Below, piece by piece: positions 1 to 7,269 of a DNA stretch of 9,766 nucleotides. Source of the DNA: CAZESH01 sp964514665 (lineage in GTDB: Bacteria; Bacillota; Bacilli; Paenibacillales; KCTC-25726); the NCBI GenBank assembly GCA_964514665.1, contig CAZESH010000155.1, positions 1 through 9,766 on the forward strand, in the 5' to 3' direction. Position numbers and translations under genes: made by a program. Under the pieces are notes generated by a model, which saw nothing but the letters and a program-made list of their open reading frames with translations, was not told where the DNA came from and made no database searches. Every line of letters starts with the position of its first letter. The first letter of the stretch is position 1.

Positions 1-2903
1 AGCGGGACCAGGGCCAAAATCGTCGCTCCTGCCGTCATGATAATCGGCCGCAATCGGGTCATACCCGCTTCAATCAACGCATCTCGCACGGTATACCCGT
101 CTTCTCTCAGCTGCTGTACTCTGTCTACTAGAACGATTGCATTGGTGACCACAACTCCGATCAGCATCAGAAATCCGATCAGGGAAGTCACGTTGATCGA
201 TTCTCCGGCAATCGCCAGTCCCAGCAAGCCGCCGATTGCCGCCAGCGGAAGCGAGAAGATAATGGCAAACGGCGCGCTTAAGTTTCCGAAAGCAAGCACC
301 ATTACGAGATAAACGATCAAAATCGAGGCCACCATGGCCATGAACATTTGGCTGAAGCCTTGGTTGATATCTTGAGTCACGCCTGCCACCTCGCGGCTGA
401 TGCCGGCCGGCAGTTCAATCGCATTCAAATCCGTGGATACCTTTTTGCTGACGCCGCCTTTATCCTTGCTGTCAATCTTGGCCGTAATCGTCACTACCTG
501 CTGCTGTTTTTCGCGGGCGATCGATACAGGCGCATCAATCTGTTTGACATCGGCGATATCCTGCAGGCGGATCGTCGATCCAGCCGCAGTCTTCAGCGGG
601 ATTTCACCAATTTTTTGAGCCGAATCCTTGAATAGGGGATCCATTTCGATATCGGTTTTGTATACGACATTATTGAAATTCATATCTCCCAGACTGGTTT
701 TGCCGATCCAATCATGGACATTGCCCAATACCTGTCCGACCGTCATTCCGTATAATCGGGCCTTATTCTCATCCACAGACACTTCCACTTCCATTTTTGA
801 TTCTCCCAGTGTGTCCTTGATGTCGGTTAATTCGGGGTAGTCTTTCATTTTATTCTCTATAATTGCAGCGCCCTGCTTGAGCACCAGCAGATCGTCGCCT
901 TTCAGCGAGTAGGAGAAATCCGAGCTGGAAGAACCCCCTCCGCCGAAAGAAATGAGCTCTCCGTTGACATCGGATTCCTTCGGCAGCATCAGCTTGATCT
1001 TCTGCTCATACTGCTTCATCACGGTTTTCGCATCCTGATGCTGATTGACTTCCGTGAACATCGTGGAACGGTAAGCCATGCTGTTGCTTGAAAAATTATA
1101 GCCTACAAGCGATTCCACATAGGTAAACAATGGCTTGCCTTGGTTATCCTTGCTGTTTTTCAGCATCGTTTCGATTTCCTTCATCTTTTCATTCATGGTG
1201 TCGATCGATGTTTCCCTGGGCATCTTGATCAAATAGTACATTTGCCTGTCGGACTCGCTATCCGGCATGAATGACTTGGGCAAAAAGGGAACGGTCAGTC
1301 CGACGGACAGAACGAACAGAATCAAGGCAATCAGTAGCGTTTTGATTCGGTGCTTCAAGCCCCATAACAGCACGCTTTTGTATATACTGGCAAATCGGCC
1401 GACGCGATGCTCAGTCGATTGCGGTATGCTCCGGCTTCTCATCACCAGCAGCTTGCTCAGCATGGGAATGACGGTCAAGGCTACAATCAGCGACGAAAGC
1501 AGTGCGCAAACAATCGTGATGGCAAAAGGCCGAAACACTTCCCCCACCACCCCGCTGACAAAAGCGATCGGTCCGAACACGCCGACTGTAGTGAGTGTGG
1601 ACGAGGTGATCGCGGAAGCCACCTGCTTGGTGGCGAGCAAAATCACAGATTCGTTTCGATCCTGCGCCTTCAACAATCGGCTGTAAATATTCTCGATCAC
1701 GACGATGCTGTCGTCCACTACCCGACCGACTGCGATCGCCATCCCTCCGAGTGTCATGATGTTCAGGGAGATGCCGATCGGCGCCATCAAAATCAGCGTG
1801 ACCAAGATCGACAATGGAATCGATATCAGCACGATCATGGTCATGCGGAAATTGCGCAAAAACAGCAGGATCATGATGGAAGCCAGCAGCGCGCCCAGTC
1901 CACCCTCCCGGATCATGCCGTTGACCGAATCCTTGATCGCGGTGGCGTTGTTGAAAACCTTGTGGAAGGTCACATTGGGAAGATCCTTCTTCCAGCCGGC
2001 AATCCATTTATCGGCCGCATTGCCAAACTCGACTGCGTTGGCGTCTTTTGTTTTATATAGATGGATGCCGATCGCCGGTTTTCCGTCCAAGCGGGCGAAA
2101 AACGAAGACTCTTCAATCGATTCGACCTTCGCAATCTGCTGCAGCTCGAGCGTATCGCCCCGTCCGGTGCTGATCAGCATGTGATCCAGATTGTAGATGG
2201 AATCGTAATTCCCCGTAACCCGCACCATTTCCGTGTTGCCGTTGAAATCAACCGATCCTGCCGGACTGGAGGTCAAGCCCGACTTGATGCTGTTGATCAC
2301 CTGGGCGGGGGACAGGCTATAGTTGCTCAGCGCATTTGCGTCCAATTTGATTTTCAAAGTCGCTTCCTGATTGCCGATCGAATCGATGTGATCAATCCCT
2401 TTAATCGAATTAAATCCGGGTTCAATCACATCCTTGTACACCTTGTCCAGCTCGGTCTGGTTCATCCCGTTCTCACCGTATACAGCCATGTAATAAACCG
2501 GCTGCGAAGCGAATCCGAACGTCATCACTTTCGGCTTATCCGCACTGTCGGGCACACCCACGTTGGCAATCAGACTTTCGATGTCATTTTTCGCTTTTTC
2601 CGGATCTTTTCCCTGATCTAGCTCGACAATAATTTGTGAAAAATTATCGCTTGACGTAGAGGTCAGATTTTTGATCCCCTGCAAATTGGCGATCGATTTT
2701 TCCAGCGGTTTGGTTACTTGATCCAGCACATCCTTGGGAGGAGCCGGATATTGCGTACTGACCAAAACAACCGGAAACGAAATATCCGGCATGCTCTCCA
2801 CCTTCAACGTGCCGTAGGAATAAATTCCGCCGGCAAAAAGAAGGATCATGAGAATGATCACCGCAGCAACATTTTTCATGGAAAACTGCGTAAGCTTGAT
2901 CAT
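1..2903 (-). CDS. RND-family efflux transporter, SwrC/AcrB (HAE1) type, C-terminus cut by window edge
   Basis: Proton-driven membrane efflux permease for amphiphilic or hydrophobic compounds. I translated this frame by hand from the ATG at 2903 to the window edge and found no stop, giving about 967 codons of the roughly 1,050 usual for the family. The N-terminus is a short cytoplasmic helix followed by a hydrophobic TM1 (about residues 10-29), and ESMPDISFP follows at about 36-44. The TM4 proton-relay motif is clear: GRVVDDSIVVIEN, with the Asp pair at 397-398 (AcrB D407/D408). The TM10 region reads GVVVTNAIVLVD, then LRPIIMTAG near the cut end. The two large extracytoplasmic loops lie at about 30-330 and 540-850. 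An AAGGAGAG site sits 11 bases before the ATG. The closest characterised relative by type is Bacillus SwrC/YerP (surfactin tolerance), but the substrate cannot be read from sequence. No membrane fusion protein gene lies upstream. Confidence 0.95.
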   Translation of the reverse strand, partial: MIKLTQFSMKNVAAVIILMILLFAGGIYSYGTLKVESMPDISFPVVLVSTQYPAPPKDVLDQVTKPLEKSIANLQGIKNLTSTSSDNFSQIIVELDQGKDPEKAKNDIESLIANVGVPDSADKPKVMTFGFASQPVYYMAVYGENGMNQTELDKVYKDVIEPGFNSIKGIDHIDSIGNQEATLKIKLDANALSNYSLSPAQVINSIKSGLTSSPAGSVDFNGNTEMVRVTGNYDSIYNLDHMLISTGRGDTLELQQIAKVESIEESSFFARLDGKPAIGIHLYKTKDANAVEFGNAADKWIAGWKKDLPNVTFHKVFNNATAIKDSVNGMIREGGLGALLASIMILLFLRNFRMTMIVLISIPLSILVTLILMAPIGISLNIMTLGGMAIAVGRVVDDSIVVIENIYSRLLKAQDRNESVILLATKQVASAITSSTLTTVGVFGPIAFVSGVVGEVFRPFAITIVCALLSSLIVALTVIPMLSKLLVMRSRSIPQSTEHRVGRFASIYKSVLLWGLKHRIKTLLIALILFVLSVGLTVPFLPKSFMPDSESDRQMYYLIKMPRETSIDTMNEKMKEIETMLKNSKDNQGKPLFTYVESLVGYNFSSNSMAYRSTMFTEVNQHQDAKTVMKQYEQKIKLMLPKESDVNGELISFGGGGSSSSDFSYSLKGDDLLVLKQGAAIIENKMKDYPELTDIKDTLGESKMEVEVSVDENKARLYGMTVGQVLGNVHDWIGKTSLGDMNFNNVVYKTDIEMDPLFKDSAQKIGEIPLKTAAGSTIRLQDIADVKQIDAPVSIAREKQQQVVTITAKIDSKDKGGVSKKVSTDLNAIELPAGISREVAGVTQDINQGFSQMFMAMVASILIVYLVMVLAFGNLSAPFAIIFSLPLAAIGGLLGLAIAGESINVTSLIGFLMLIGVVVTNAIVLVDRVQQLREDGYTVRDALIEAGMTRLRPIIMTAGATILALVP

Positions 2904-3178
2904 AAAATGGGTCTCTCCTTACAAATTTTATTTCATTTTAAGATATAGAATAGAATCGGACTACTTTGACCAAGGAAAAAACTATGTAAAACGGCATGCA
3001 ATTGATAGATAATAGCTTCTATGTGCGTGGATTTGCTTGATCATAAGCTGCGCTTGAAGGCCCCTCCTTTCAATGCCGACTCTCTTCGATATTAGATATT
3101 GTAAATAAACAGAACCTGCTTCAAAACCGTCCAGCGCCGTACCTCAACCTAGACTAAAGTCGCAGTTCGGACAGCCGC
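2904..3178. other. Intergenic spacer upstream of the RND gene
   Basis: About 275 bases with no convincing gene on either strand. On the minus strand it supplies the leader of the RND gene, ending in AAGGAGAG just before the ATG. I looked for a sigma-A promoter there. Only weak pairs exist, such as TTGGTC with TATTCT or TATATC at poor spacing, so none is called. A strong Shine-Dalgarno-like string (AAAGGAGGGG, minus strand, 3070-3061) has no properly spaced start codon. Confidence 0.6.
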
Positions 3179-3208
3179 AAAAAAAAAGAGGCTCCGGATC
3201 AGAGCCCC
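3179..3208 (-). terminator. Rho-independent terminator of the fixABCX operon
   Basis: Read on the minus strand, GGCTC pairs with GAGCC across a 7-nt loop. The stem extends by a G-U pair and a further G-C pair, and is followed directly by a run of T (9 T, seen as 9 A at 3179-3187 on the plus strand). It lies about 70 bases past the fixX stop, so it ends the four-gene transcript. Confidence 0.85.
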
Positions 3209-3280
3209 GCAGTCAGCATTCTGGTTACAAACATACCATAAACTGACCACTGTATAAAGCTTTCTTTTTACGCACTGCAG

Positions 3281-3568
3281 TCATCCGTATTTATAGGTAA
3301 TCCCATATCCGCCTTTCGGATAAACCCAATGAATATTGTCCGACGGGCAGGCAATGCGGCACGTGCCGCACTCGATGCAGTTTTCAAAAGCTACCGTTGT
3401 GATCTTCTCTTTTTTGTCCCATTCATAAACATCTGCCGGACAAAAAAAGTTGCAGTCCTTTGTCGTGCAAGTCAGGCACGACTCCGTTTCCTTGATGATC
3501 AAATGCGACTGATCGTCGCACTTGTAACGGATCATGAACAGTTTGTCGCTGACTCCGGAATTACTCAT
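3281..3568 (-). CDS. fixX: FixX/EtfX ferredoxin-like protein
   Basis: Small iron-sulfur partner of FixC. In the complex it is thought to carry electrons between FixC flavin and the quinone site, a role that the C-terminal cluster domain plays in mitochondrial ETF-quinone oxidoreductase. The 95-residue product has nine cysteines. C64-x2-C67-x2-C70-x3-C74 is a classic [4Fe-4S] motif, and C31-x2-C34-x4-C39-x3-C43 can hold a second cluster. The C-terminus GGYGITYKYG is typical of FixX. I chose the ATG at 3568 because it overlaps the fixC stop as ATGA and has GGAGGG about 10 bases upstream. An in-frame ATG at 3586 would add six residues but is poorly spaced from any ribosome binding site. It is the last gene of the operon, followed by a terminator. 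Confidence 0.93.
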   Translation of the reverse strand: MSNSGVSDKLFMIRYKCDDQSHLIIKETESCLTCTTKDCNFFCPADVYEWDKKEKITTVAFENCIECGTCRIACPSDNIHWVYPKGGYGITYKYG

Positions 3569-4875
3569 CCGTTTATCGCCCTCCATCCTTTATACCCTAA
3601 TTTCACCATGCCCATCGTGCCCCCGGCCGCATCCTTGATCAGCTTCATTGCCATCTTCTGCTTGTCGGCCTTCGGCACGCCGTCGATCAGGAACATCTGA
3701 TAAGCCGCTTCATTCACCGCATGCGGCAGCTTGTCGAACAAGAGCTCGGGATTTTCCTCTTTCAACAGCTGATGCATGCCTTTATATTTCTTCAAATCCT
3801 TCATCACAAAGGATTCACGGACTTTCTCATCATAGCGCTTCAATTGATTAGCAGAAAAGTCGCCGGATTGCTTCGCCTCGATAATCGCTTCCGCAGCGAA
3901 CCTGCCGGAGGTCATCGCAAGATTGGTGCCTTCCCTATGCACAAAGTTGACCAGCTGTGCGGCGTCTCCGGTAATGCACCAGCCGTCTCCCGACAACGCG
4001 GGAATGGAATGGTAGCCGCCTTCGGGAATGAGATGGCCGGAGTATTCCTTCGTCTCGCCGCCCTGAATCAGCTTGCGGATCGAAGGATGCTGCTTGACCG
4101 CATCCAACAAAGCATAAGGCTTGATCCTCTTTTCCCGCAGATGGTTGACCATGACCCCGACACCAAGCGAGATGGTGTCCTTGTTCGTATACAAAAAGCC
4201 CATGCCGGCCATGCCGAGCGAGGTTTCCCCCATAAACTCGATGGTTACGCCCTCGTCGCCCTCGACATTGAAACGATCCTCGATTTTTTCCTTCGGCAGG
4301 CTGATGACTTCCTTGACGGCCAGCGAGACCTGATCAGGGTTCCACTCTTTATGCACGCCCATTGCCTTGCCAAGCAGCGAATTTACGCCGTCGGCGATGA
4401 CCACGACATCGGCATAGAGATCGCCGTCCTCGCGATCGGTTTTGACGCCGACAACCTTGCCGCCTTCGCGGATCACATCGGTGACCACCGTTTCATATAC
4501 GGGGATCGCACCCGCTTCCACAGCTTTCGCTGCAAACCATTGATCGAATTTGACCCGCAAGCCGGTAAAACAATTGGGCGGATCCATGTAGGCTTCGTTG
4601 CGATGGCTGAACGCCACCATCGATTGCTTGCTCATCATCCAAATTCGCTGTTCCACAATATACCGCTCAACCGGCGCGCCTCGTTCCTTCCAAAATTCCG
4701 GTACAAATTCCTCGATCTGCTTGCGGTACAGCACGCCTCCGAACAGGTTTTTTGACCCTGGAAATTCACCGCGCTCAATCAGTACGACGCTTAATCCCGC
4801 TCTTGCCATGACCAACGCTGCAGCGCTTCCGGCAGGACCCGCTCCTACGACAATCGCATCAAATTTTTCCTCCAC
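3565..4875 (-). CDS. fixC: FixC/EtfC flavoprotein, electron transfer flavoprotein-quinone oxidoreductase
   Basis: FAD-dependent oxidoreductase that accepts electrons from the FixAB flavoprotein and passes them to membrane quinone, probably menaquinone in a Bacillota host. The 436 residues begin with a Rossmann ADP-binding fold: GAGPAGSAAA at 11-20 and ERG ending the second strand at 34-36. The ADG motif lies at 161-163. The second FAD motif, GDGWCITGDAAQLVN, spans 296-310. There is no cysteine-rich C-terminal cluster domain as in mitochondrial ETF-QO. That function lies in the separate fixX gene, as in other FixC proteins. The start codon is GTG, with AGGGGG nine bases upstream. It overlaps fixX by 4 bases and lies 72 bases downstream of fixB, so the four genes are very probably cotranscribed. 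Confidence 0.95.
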   Translation of the reverse strand: MEEKFDAIVVGAGPAGSAAALVMARAGLSVVLIERGEFPGSKNLFGGVLYRKQIEEFVPEFWKERGAPVERYIVEQRIWMMSKQSMVAFSHRNEAYMDPPNCFTGLRVKFDQWFAAKAVEAGAIPVYETVVTDVIREGGKVVGVKTDREDGDLYADVVVIADGVNSLLGKAMGVHKEWNPDQVSLAVKEVISLPKEKIEDRFNVEGDEGVTIEFMGETSLGMAGMGFLYTNKDTISLGVGVMVNHLREKRIKPYALLDAVKQHPSIRKLIQGGETKEYSGHLIPEGGYHSIPALSGDGWCITGDAAQLVNFVHREGTNLAMTSGRFAAEAIIEAKQSGDFSANQLKRYDEKVRESFVMKDLKKYKGMHQLLKEENPELLFDKLPHAVNEAAYQMFLIDGVPKADKQKMAMKLIKDAAGGTMGMVKLGYKGWRAING

Positions 4876-4947
4876 TGTTCTTTTCCCCCTTATTTCATCA
4901 TTATCGTATCCGGATTGACCTGCGACCTGCGATTTTTCCGTTATCGC

Positions 4948-6045
4948 TTATCCCGTCTCCTGCACTGCTGAAACGCTTTCAAGCGGTTTCTGAAACAGGC
5001 TGGCTCCCCTGCGTTTTTTTACTTCCTCGGTCAATGCCGGAACGATTTTGAACAAATCTCCGACAATTCCATAATGGGCAAATTGAAAAATCGGGGCATC
5101 TTTATCCTTGTTGATGGCCACGACCACTTCGGAATTGCTCATGCCCACGGTATGCTGCACCGCTCCGGAAACCCCGATGGCAAAATAAAGCTTCGGTCGC
5201 ACAGTGCTACCGGTTTGGCCGACCTGATGATCGTGCGAGATCCAGCCCGCATCAACCGCGGCCCGGGAAGCTCCGACCTCTCCGCCCAGCGCATCGGCCA
5301 ATTCCTTTAACAAGGCGAAAGCATCCGGACCTCCCAGTCCTCTGCCGCCGGCCACGATGATTTCCGCTTCTTCCAGATTGACTTTCCCCGACTCGCTGAT
5401 AAAGTCCACCACTTGGGCAGCTATCTCCTCTTCCCTCATCGGGCTTTCAATGGCAATAATCTCCGCCTGTCTGCTTTTGTCCCGGGGCAGCGCCTGATAG
5501 ACACCGGCGCGCGCCGTTGCCATTTGCGGGCGATACTGCTTGCAAAGAATCGTCGCCATCATTTTCTCCGAGAAAGCGGGACGGCTGGCAAGCAGCAGCC
5601 GGGACGGCGGCGGCTCGACGTCAAGCTGCGTCGAATCGGCGGTCAGTCCAGTCGGCAGATGGGTGGCAATAGCACCGGCCAAGTCCCGGCCCGTACCCGT
5701 CGCACCGAACAGTACGATCTCCGGTTTTACCTCGTCGATCAGCTTCAAGCAGACACGGCTGTATGGGCGGGTCCGATAATCCTTTAATTCCGGCGCATCG
5801 CACAAGTACACTTTATCCGCACCATAGTAAACGGCTTCCTGTGCCAAATGTCCGACCTCGCTGCCGATCACCAGCGCCATCAACTCGACCTCGAGCTTAT
5901 CCGCCAGCTTGCGGCCTTCGCCAAGCAGCTGCCAGGATACGCTTTTCGCTTCTCCCGAACGCTGTTCAACCACGATCATAACCCCGCGGTATGCCGACCA
6001 ATCGGGCATTTCGTCTTCTTCTTTTGCTTTGACTTCATCTGACAA
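4948..6045 (-). CDS. fixB: Electron transfer flavoprotein alpha subunit, FixB/EtfA family
   Basis: Alpha subunit of the FixAB flavoprotein, carrying the electron-shuttling FAD. The C-terminal FAD domain is textbook: GASRAAVDAGW at 258-268, QVGQTGSTVRPKLY at 274-287, then GVSGAVQHTVGM at 291-302. The N-terminal nucleotide-binding-like domain starts at about residue 20 (RGVMIVVEQ). It follows an acidic leader (MSDEVKAKEEDEMPDW) that ordinary fatty-acid-oxidation EtfA proteins generally lack. The total of 365 residues is somewhat longer than the usual 310-330, consistent with that leader. There is no N-terminal ferredoxin domain. The start is TTG, supported by GGAGGG about eight bases upstream. 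The gap to fixA is 41 bases. Confidence 0.94.
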   Translation of the reverse strand: MSDEVKAKEEDEMPDWSAYRGVMIVVEQRSGEAKSVSWQLLGEGRKLADKLEVELMALVIGSEVGHLAQEAVYYGADKVYLCDAPELKDYRTRPYSRVCLKLIDEVKPEIVLFGATGTGRDLAGAIATHLPTGLTADSTQLDVEPPPSRLLLASRPAFSEKMMATILCKQYRPQMATARAGVYQALPRDKSRQAEIIAIESPMREEEIAAQVVDFISESGKVNLEEAEIIVAGGRGLGGPDAFALLKELADALGGEVGASRAAVDAGWISHDHQVGQTGSTVRPKLYFAIGVSGAVQHTVGMSNSEVVVAINKDKDAPIFQFAHYGIVGDLFKIVPALTEEVKKRRGASLFQKPLESVSAVQETG

Positions 6046-6086
6046 TGCCTTTCCCTCCCATTATTTGCTGTGTATAAATGACCAGA

Positions 6087-6923
6087 TTACGATGTCCAGC
6101 CTAATCTCTCGGGCAAATCTTCACTCCATAATTTCTCGGCCAGTTCAGCGGCAAGCGTTTCCGGACTGTCACCGTCAATCATCGTCGTATTTACCGGCTT
6201 TGCCTCAGGCACCCAGGTTTTGGCTACGATCGTGGGCGAGCCCTTCAGCCCGATTTTGGAGCGGTCCAGATCGGGAAAATCCGCTGTAGTCCATACAATC
6301 GGTTTATATCGGGCAGCGCGGATCATCCCGGGCAAGGGAGCCCGCCGCACCTTGTTTAATTCCTTAAGCGCGGTGATCAGCACAGGCATTTGGGTTTCCA
6401 CCACTTCAATGCCATCCTCCAAAAACCGCTGGACTTTGACCCTGCGCTTCCCTTCATCGACCTCCACAACCTTGCCCACATAGGTCAACTGCTCCAGATC
6501 CATGCGGCAGGCCACTCCCGGGCCGACCTGTCCGGTATCTCCGTCAAGCGTCTGCTTTCCGCAGAACACGATATCTACAGGGCCGAACATTTCCTCCACT
6601 TTTTCTATCGTCTTGGCTACGACATAGGACGTAGCCAGCGTATCTGCACCTGCAAAACCACGGTCGGTTACCAGTACGGCCTCGTCGGCGCCCAATGATA
6701 TGCATTCCTTCAAACTTTTTTCTGCGGGTGGAGGTCCCATCGTCACTACCGTTACCTTGGCACCGATGCGGTCTTTGATTGCCAAAGCTTCCTCCAATCC
6801 GTGCAGATCATAGAAATTTACGATACTGGGAACCCCTTGCCGGATCAACGTGTTGTTTTTCGGATCGATGCGGATTTCCCGACTGTCAGGTACCTGTTTG
6901 ACACAAACAACAATGTGCAGCAT
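6087..6923 (-). CDS. fixA: Electron transfer flavoprotein beta subunit, FixA/EtfB family
   Basis: Beta subunit of the FixAB electron transfer flavoprotein and first gene of the operon. The 278 residues begin MLHIVVCVKQVPD, the standard EtfB strand with the KQVPD turn. The nucleotide-binding loop is VTMGPPPAEKSL (60-71), followed by LGADEAVLVTDRGF and FAGADTLATS (90-99). A further conserved stretch, KQTLDGDTGQVGP, lies at 123-135. The ADTLATS type of loop is the form I associate with bifurcating ETFs, which bind a second FAD where ordinary ETFs hold AMP. That assignment is from knowledge of the family and was not tested here. The start ATG has AAGGAGG 11 bases upstream. A dyad resembling an Fnr or Rex operator lies 48-75 bases upstream of the start. 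Confidence 0.95.
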   Translation of the reverse strand: MLHIVVCVKQVPDSREIRIDPKNNTLIRQGVPSIVNFYDLHGLEEALAIKDRIGAKVTVVTMGPPPAEKSLKECISLGADEAVLVTDRGFAGADTLATSYVVAKTIEKVEEMFGPVDIVFCGKQTLDGDTGQVGPGVACRMDLEQLTYVGKVVEVDEGKRRVKVQRFLEDGIEVVETQMPVLITALKELNKVRRAPLPGMIRAARYKPIVWTTADFPDLDRSKIGLKGSPTIVAKTWVPEAKPVNTTMIDGDSPETLAAELAEKLWSEDLPERLGWTS

Positions 6924-6970
6924 CTAATCACCTTCCTCCTTCGGATGTTCCGGTTGTTGCCGACGGTTCA

Positions 6971-6998
6971 TTCATGTTTGTGAATTTTGTTACATGAA
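6971..6998. promoter_or_regulatory. Candidate redox-regulator operator upstream of fixABCX (Fnr/Crp-like or Rex-like dyad)
   Basis: A perfect 7-bp inverted repeat, TTCATGT (6971-6977) and ACATGAA (6992-6998), encloses a second imperfect dyad, TGTGA-N6-TTACA (6979-6994). The inner half-sites resemble the Fnr/Crp consensus TGTGA-N6-TCACA, with one mismatch. They also resemble the Rex consensus TTGTGA-N6-TCACAA, with more mismatches. The two dyads have centres 2 bases apart. The site lies in the leader or promoter of an NADH-linked redox operon, which makes redox control plausible, but the regulator is inferred. Confidence 0.4.
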
Positions 6999-7086
6999 AG
7001 GGCGTTGTACACTGCTGACTTTTAAAGCATTGTATGCGCCATTCACCAAACTCATGCGTGCTTCCGCCCGGCTAAACCGTTTGATT

Positions 7087-7178
7087 GTCGGATTTTTTAT
7101 AATTTTGTAACTATTCTTATTATTAAATGAATTCTTTTTGTTTTTTAAAATCCCTTTTTTATTTGAAATTTTTTTTTT
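7087..7178. other. Very T-rich spacer in the divergent control region
   Basis: The plus strand holds repeated T runs (7093-7098, 7134-7139, 7141-7146, 7155-7160 and a T10 at 7169-7178), unlike the balanced composition on either side. It sits directly upstream of the permease promoter and may act as an UP element or bent DNA, and it may also hold the fixA promoter. The best minus-strand -10 candidate I found is TACAAT at 7034-7029, outside this tract. It has no good -35, so I do not call it. I see no gene here. Confidence 0.5.
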
Positions 7179-7186
7179 GCAAATGA

Positions 7187-7216
7187 TTGGGATCTCCGAA
7201 TTCGGTCTGCTATAAT
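7187..7216 (+). promoter_or_regulatory. Extended -10 sigma-A promoter for the EamA permease
   Basis: A perfect TATAAT (7211-7216) is preceded by TG at 7208-7209, forming an extended -10. A -35 of TTGGGA (7187-7192) stands 18 bases upstream. Transcription would start near 7222, giving a leader of about 48 bases. The spacer contains a perfect 10-bp palindrome, CCGAATTCGG (7196-7205), that could serve as an operator. Confidence 0.7.
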
Positions 7217-7269
7217 TTGATCATTGCCATGAAATGGTTGCCATGATATACACGGTAAGGAGGGAACCG

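Noticed and set aside
1407..2060. Plus-strand open frame of 217 codons, and a 198-codon minus-strand frame at 1411-2007, inside the RND gene
   Set aside because: The His/Arg/Asp/Gln-rich translations look like out-of-frame reading. The RND frame is intact over the same bases with its TM4 motif.
2940..3000. Possible sigma-A promoter for the RND gene (TTGGTC with TATTCT, TTCTAT or TATATC)
   Set aside because: No pairing gives both a good -35 and -10 at 16-18 bases spacing.
2982..3070. AAAGGAGGGG with a 20-codon minus-strand mini-frame (ATG at 3044) upstream of the RND gene
   Set aside because: The start is about 18 bases from the ribosome-binding-like string, too far, and the peptide has no recognisable features. 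A leader peptide cannot be excluded but is not supported.
3721..4755. Long plus-strand open frame (344 codons) opposite fixC
   Set aside because: It is antisense to a clearly recognised FixC with FAD motifs, has no ribosome binding site, and its translation resembles no protein family. It is a shadow of fixC codon usage.
4914..4933. Small tandem repeat GACCTGC-GACCTGC between fixB and fixC
   Set aside because: Only two 7-base copies with no structure or conserved role visible; likely chance.
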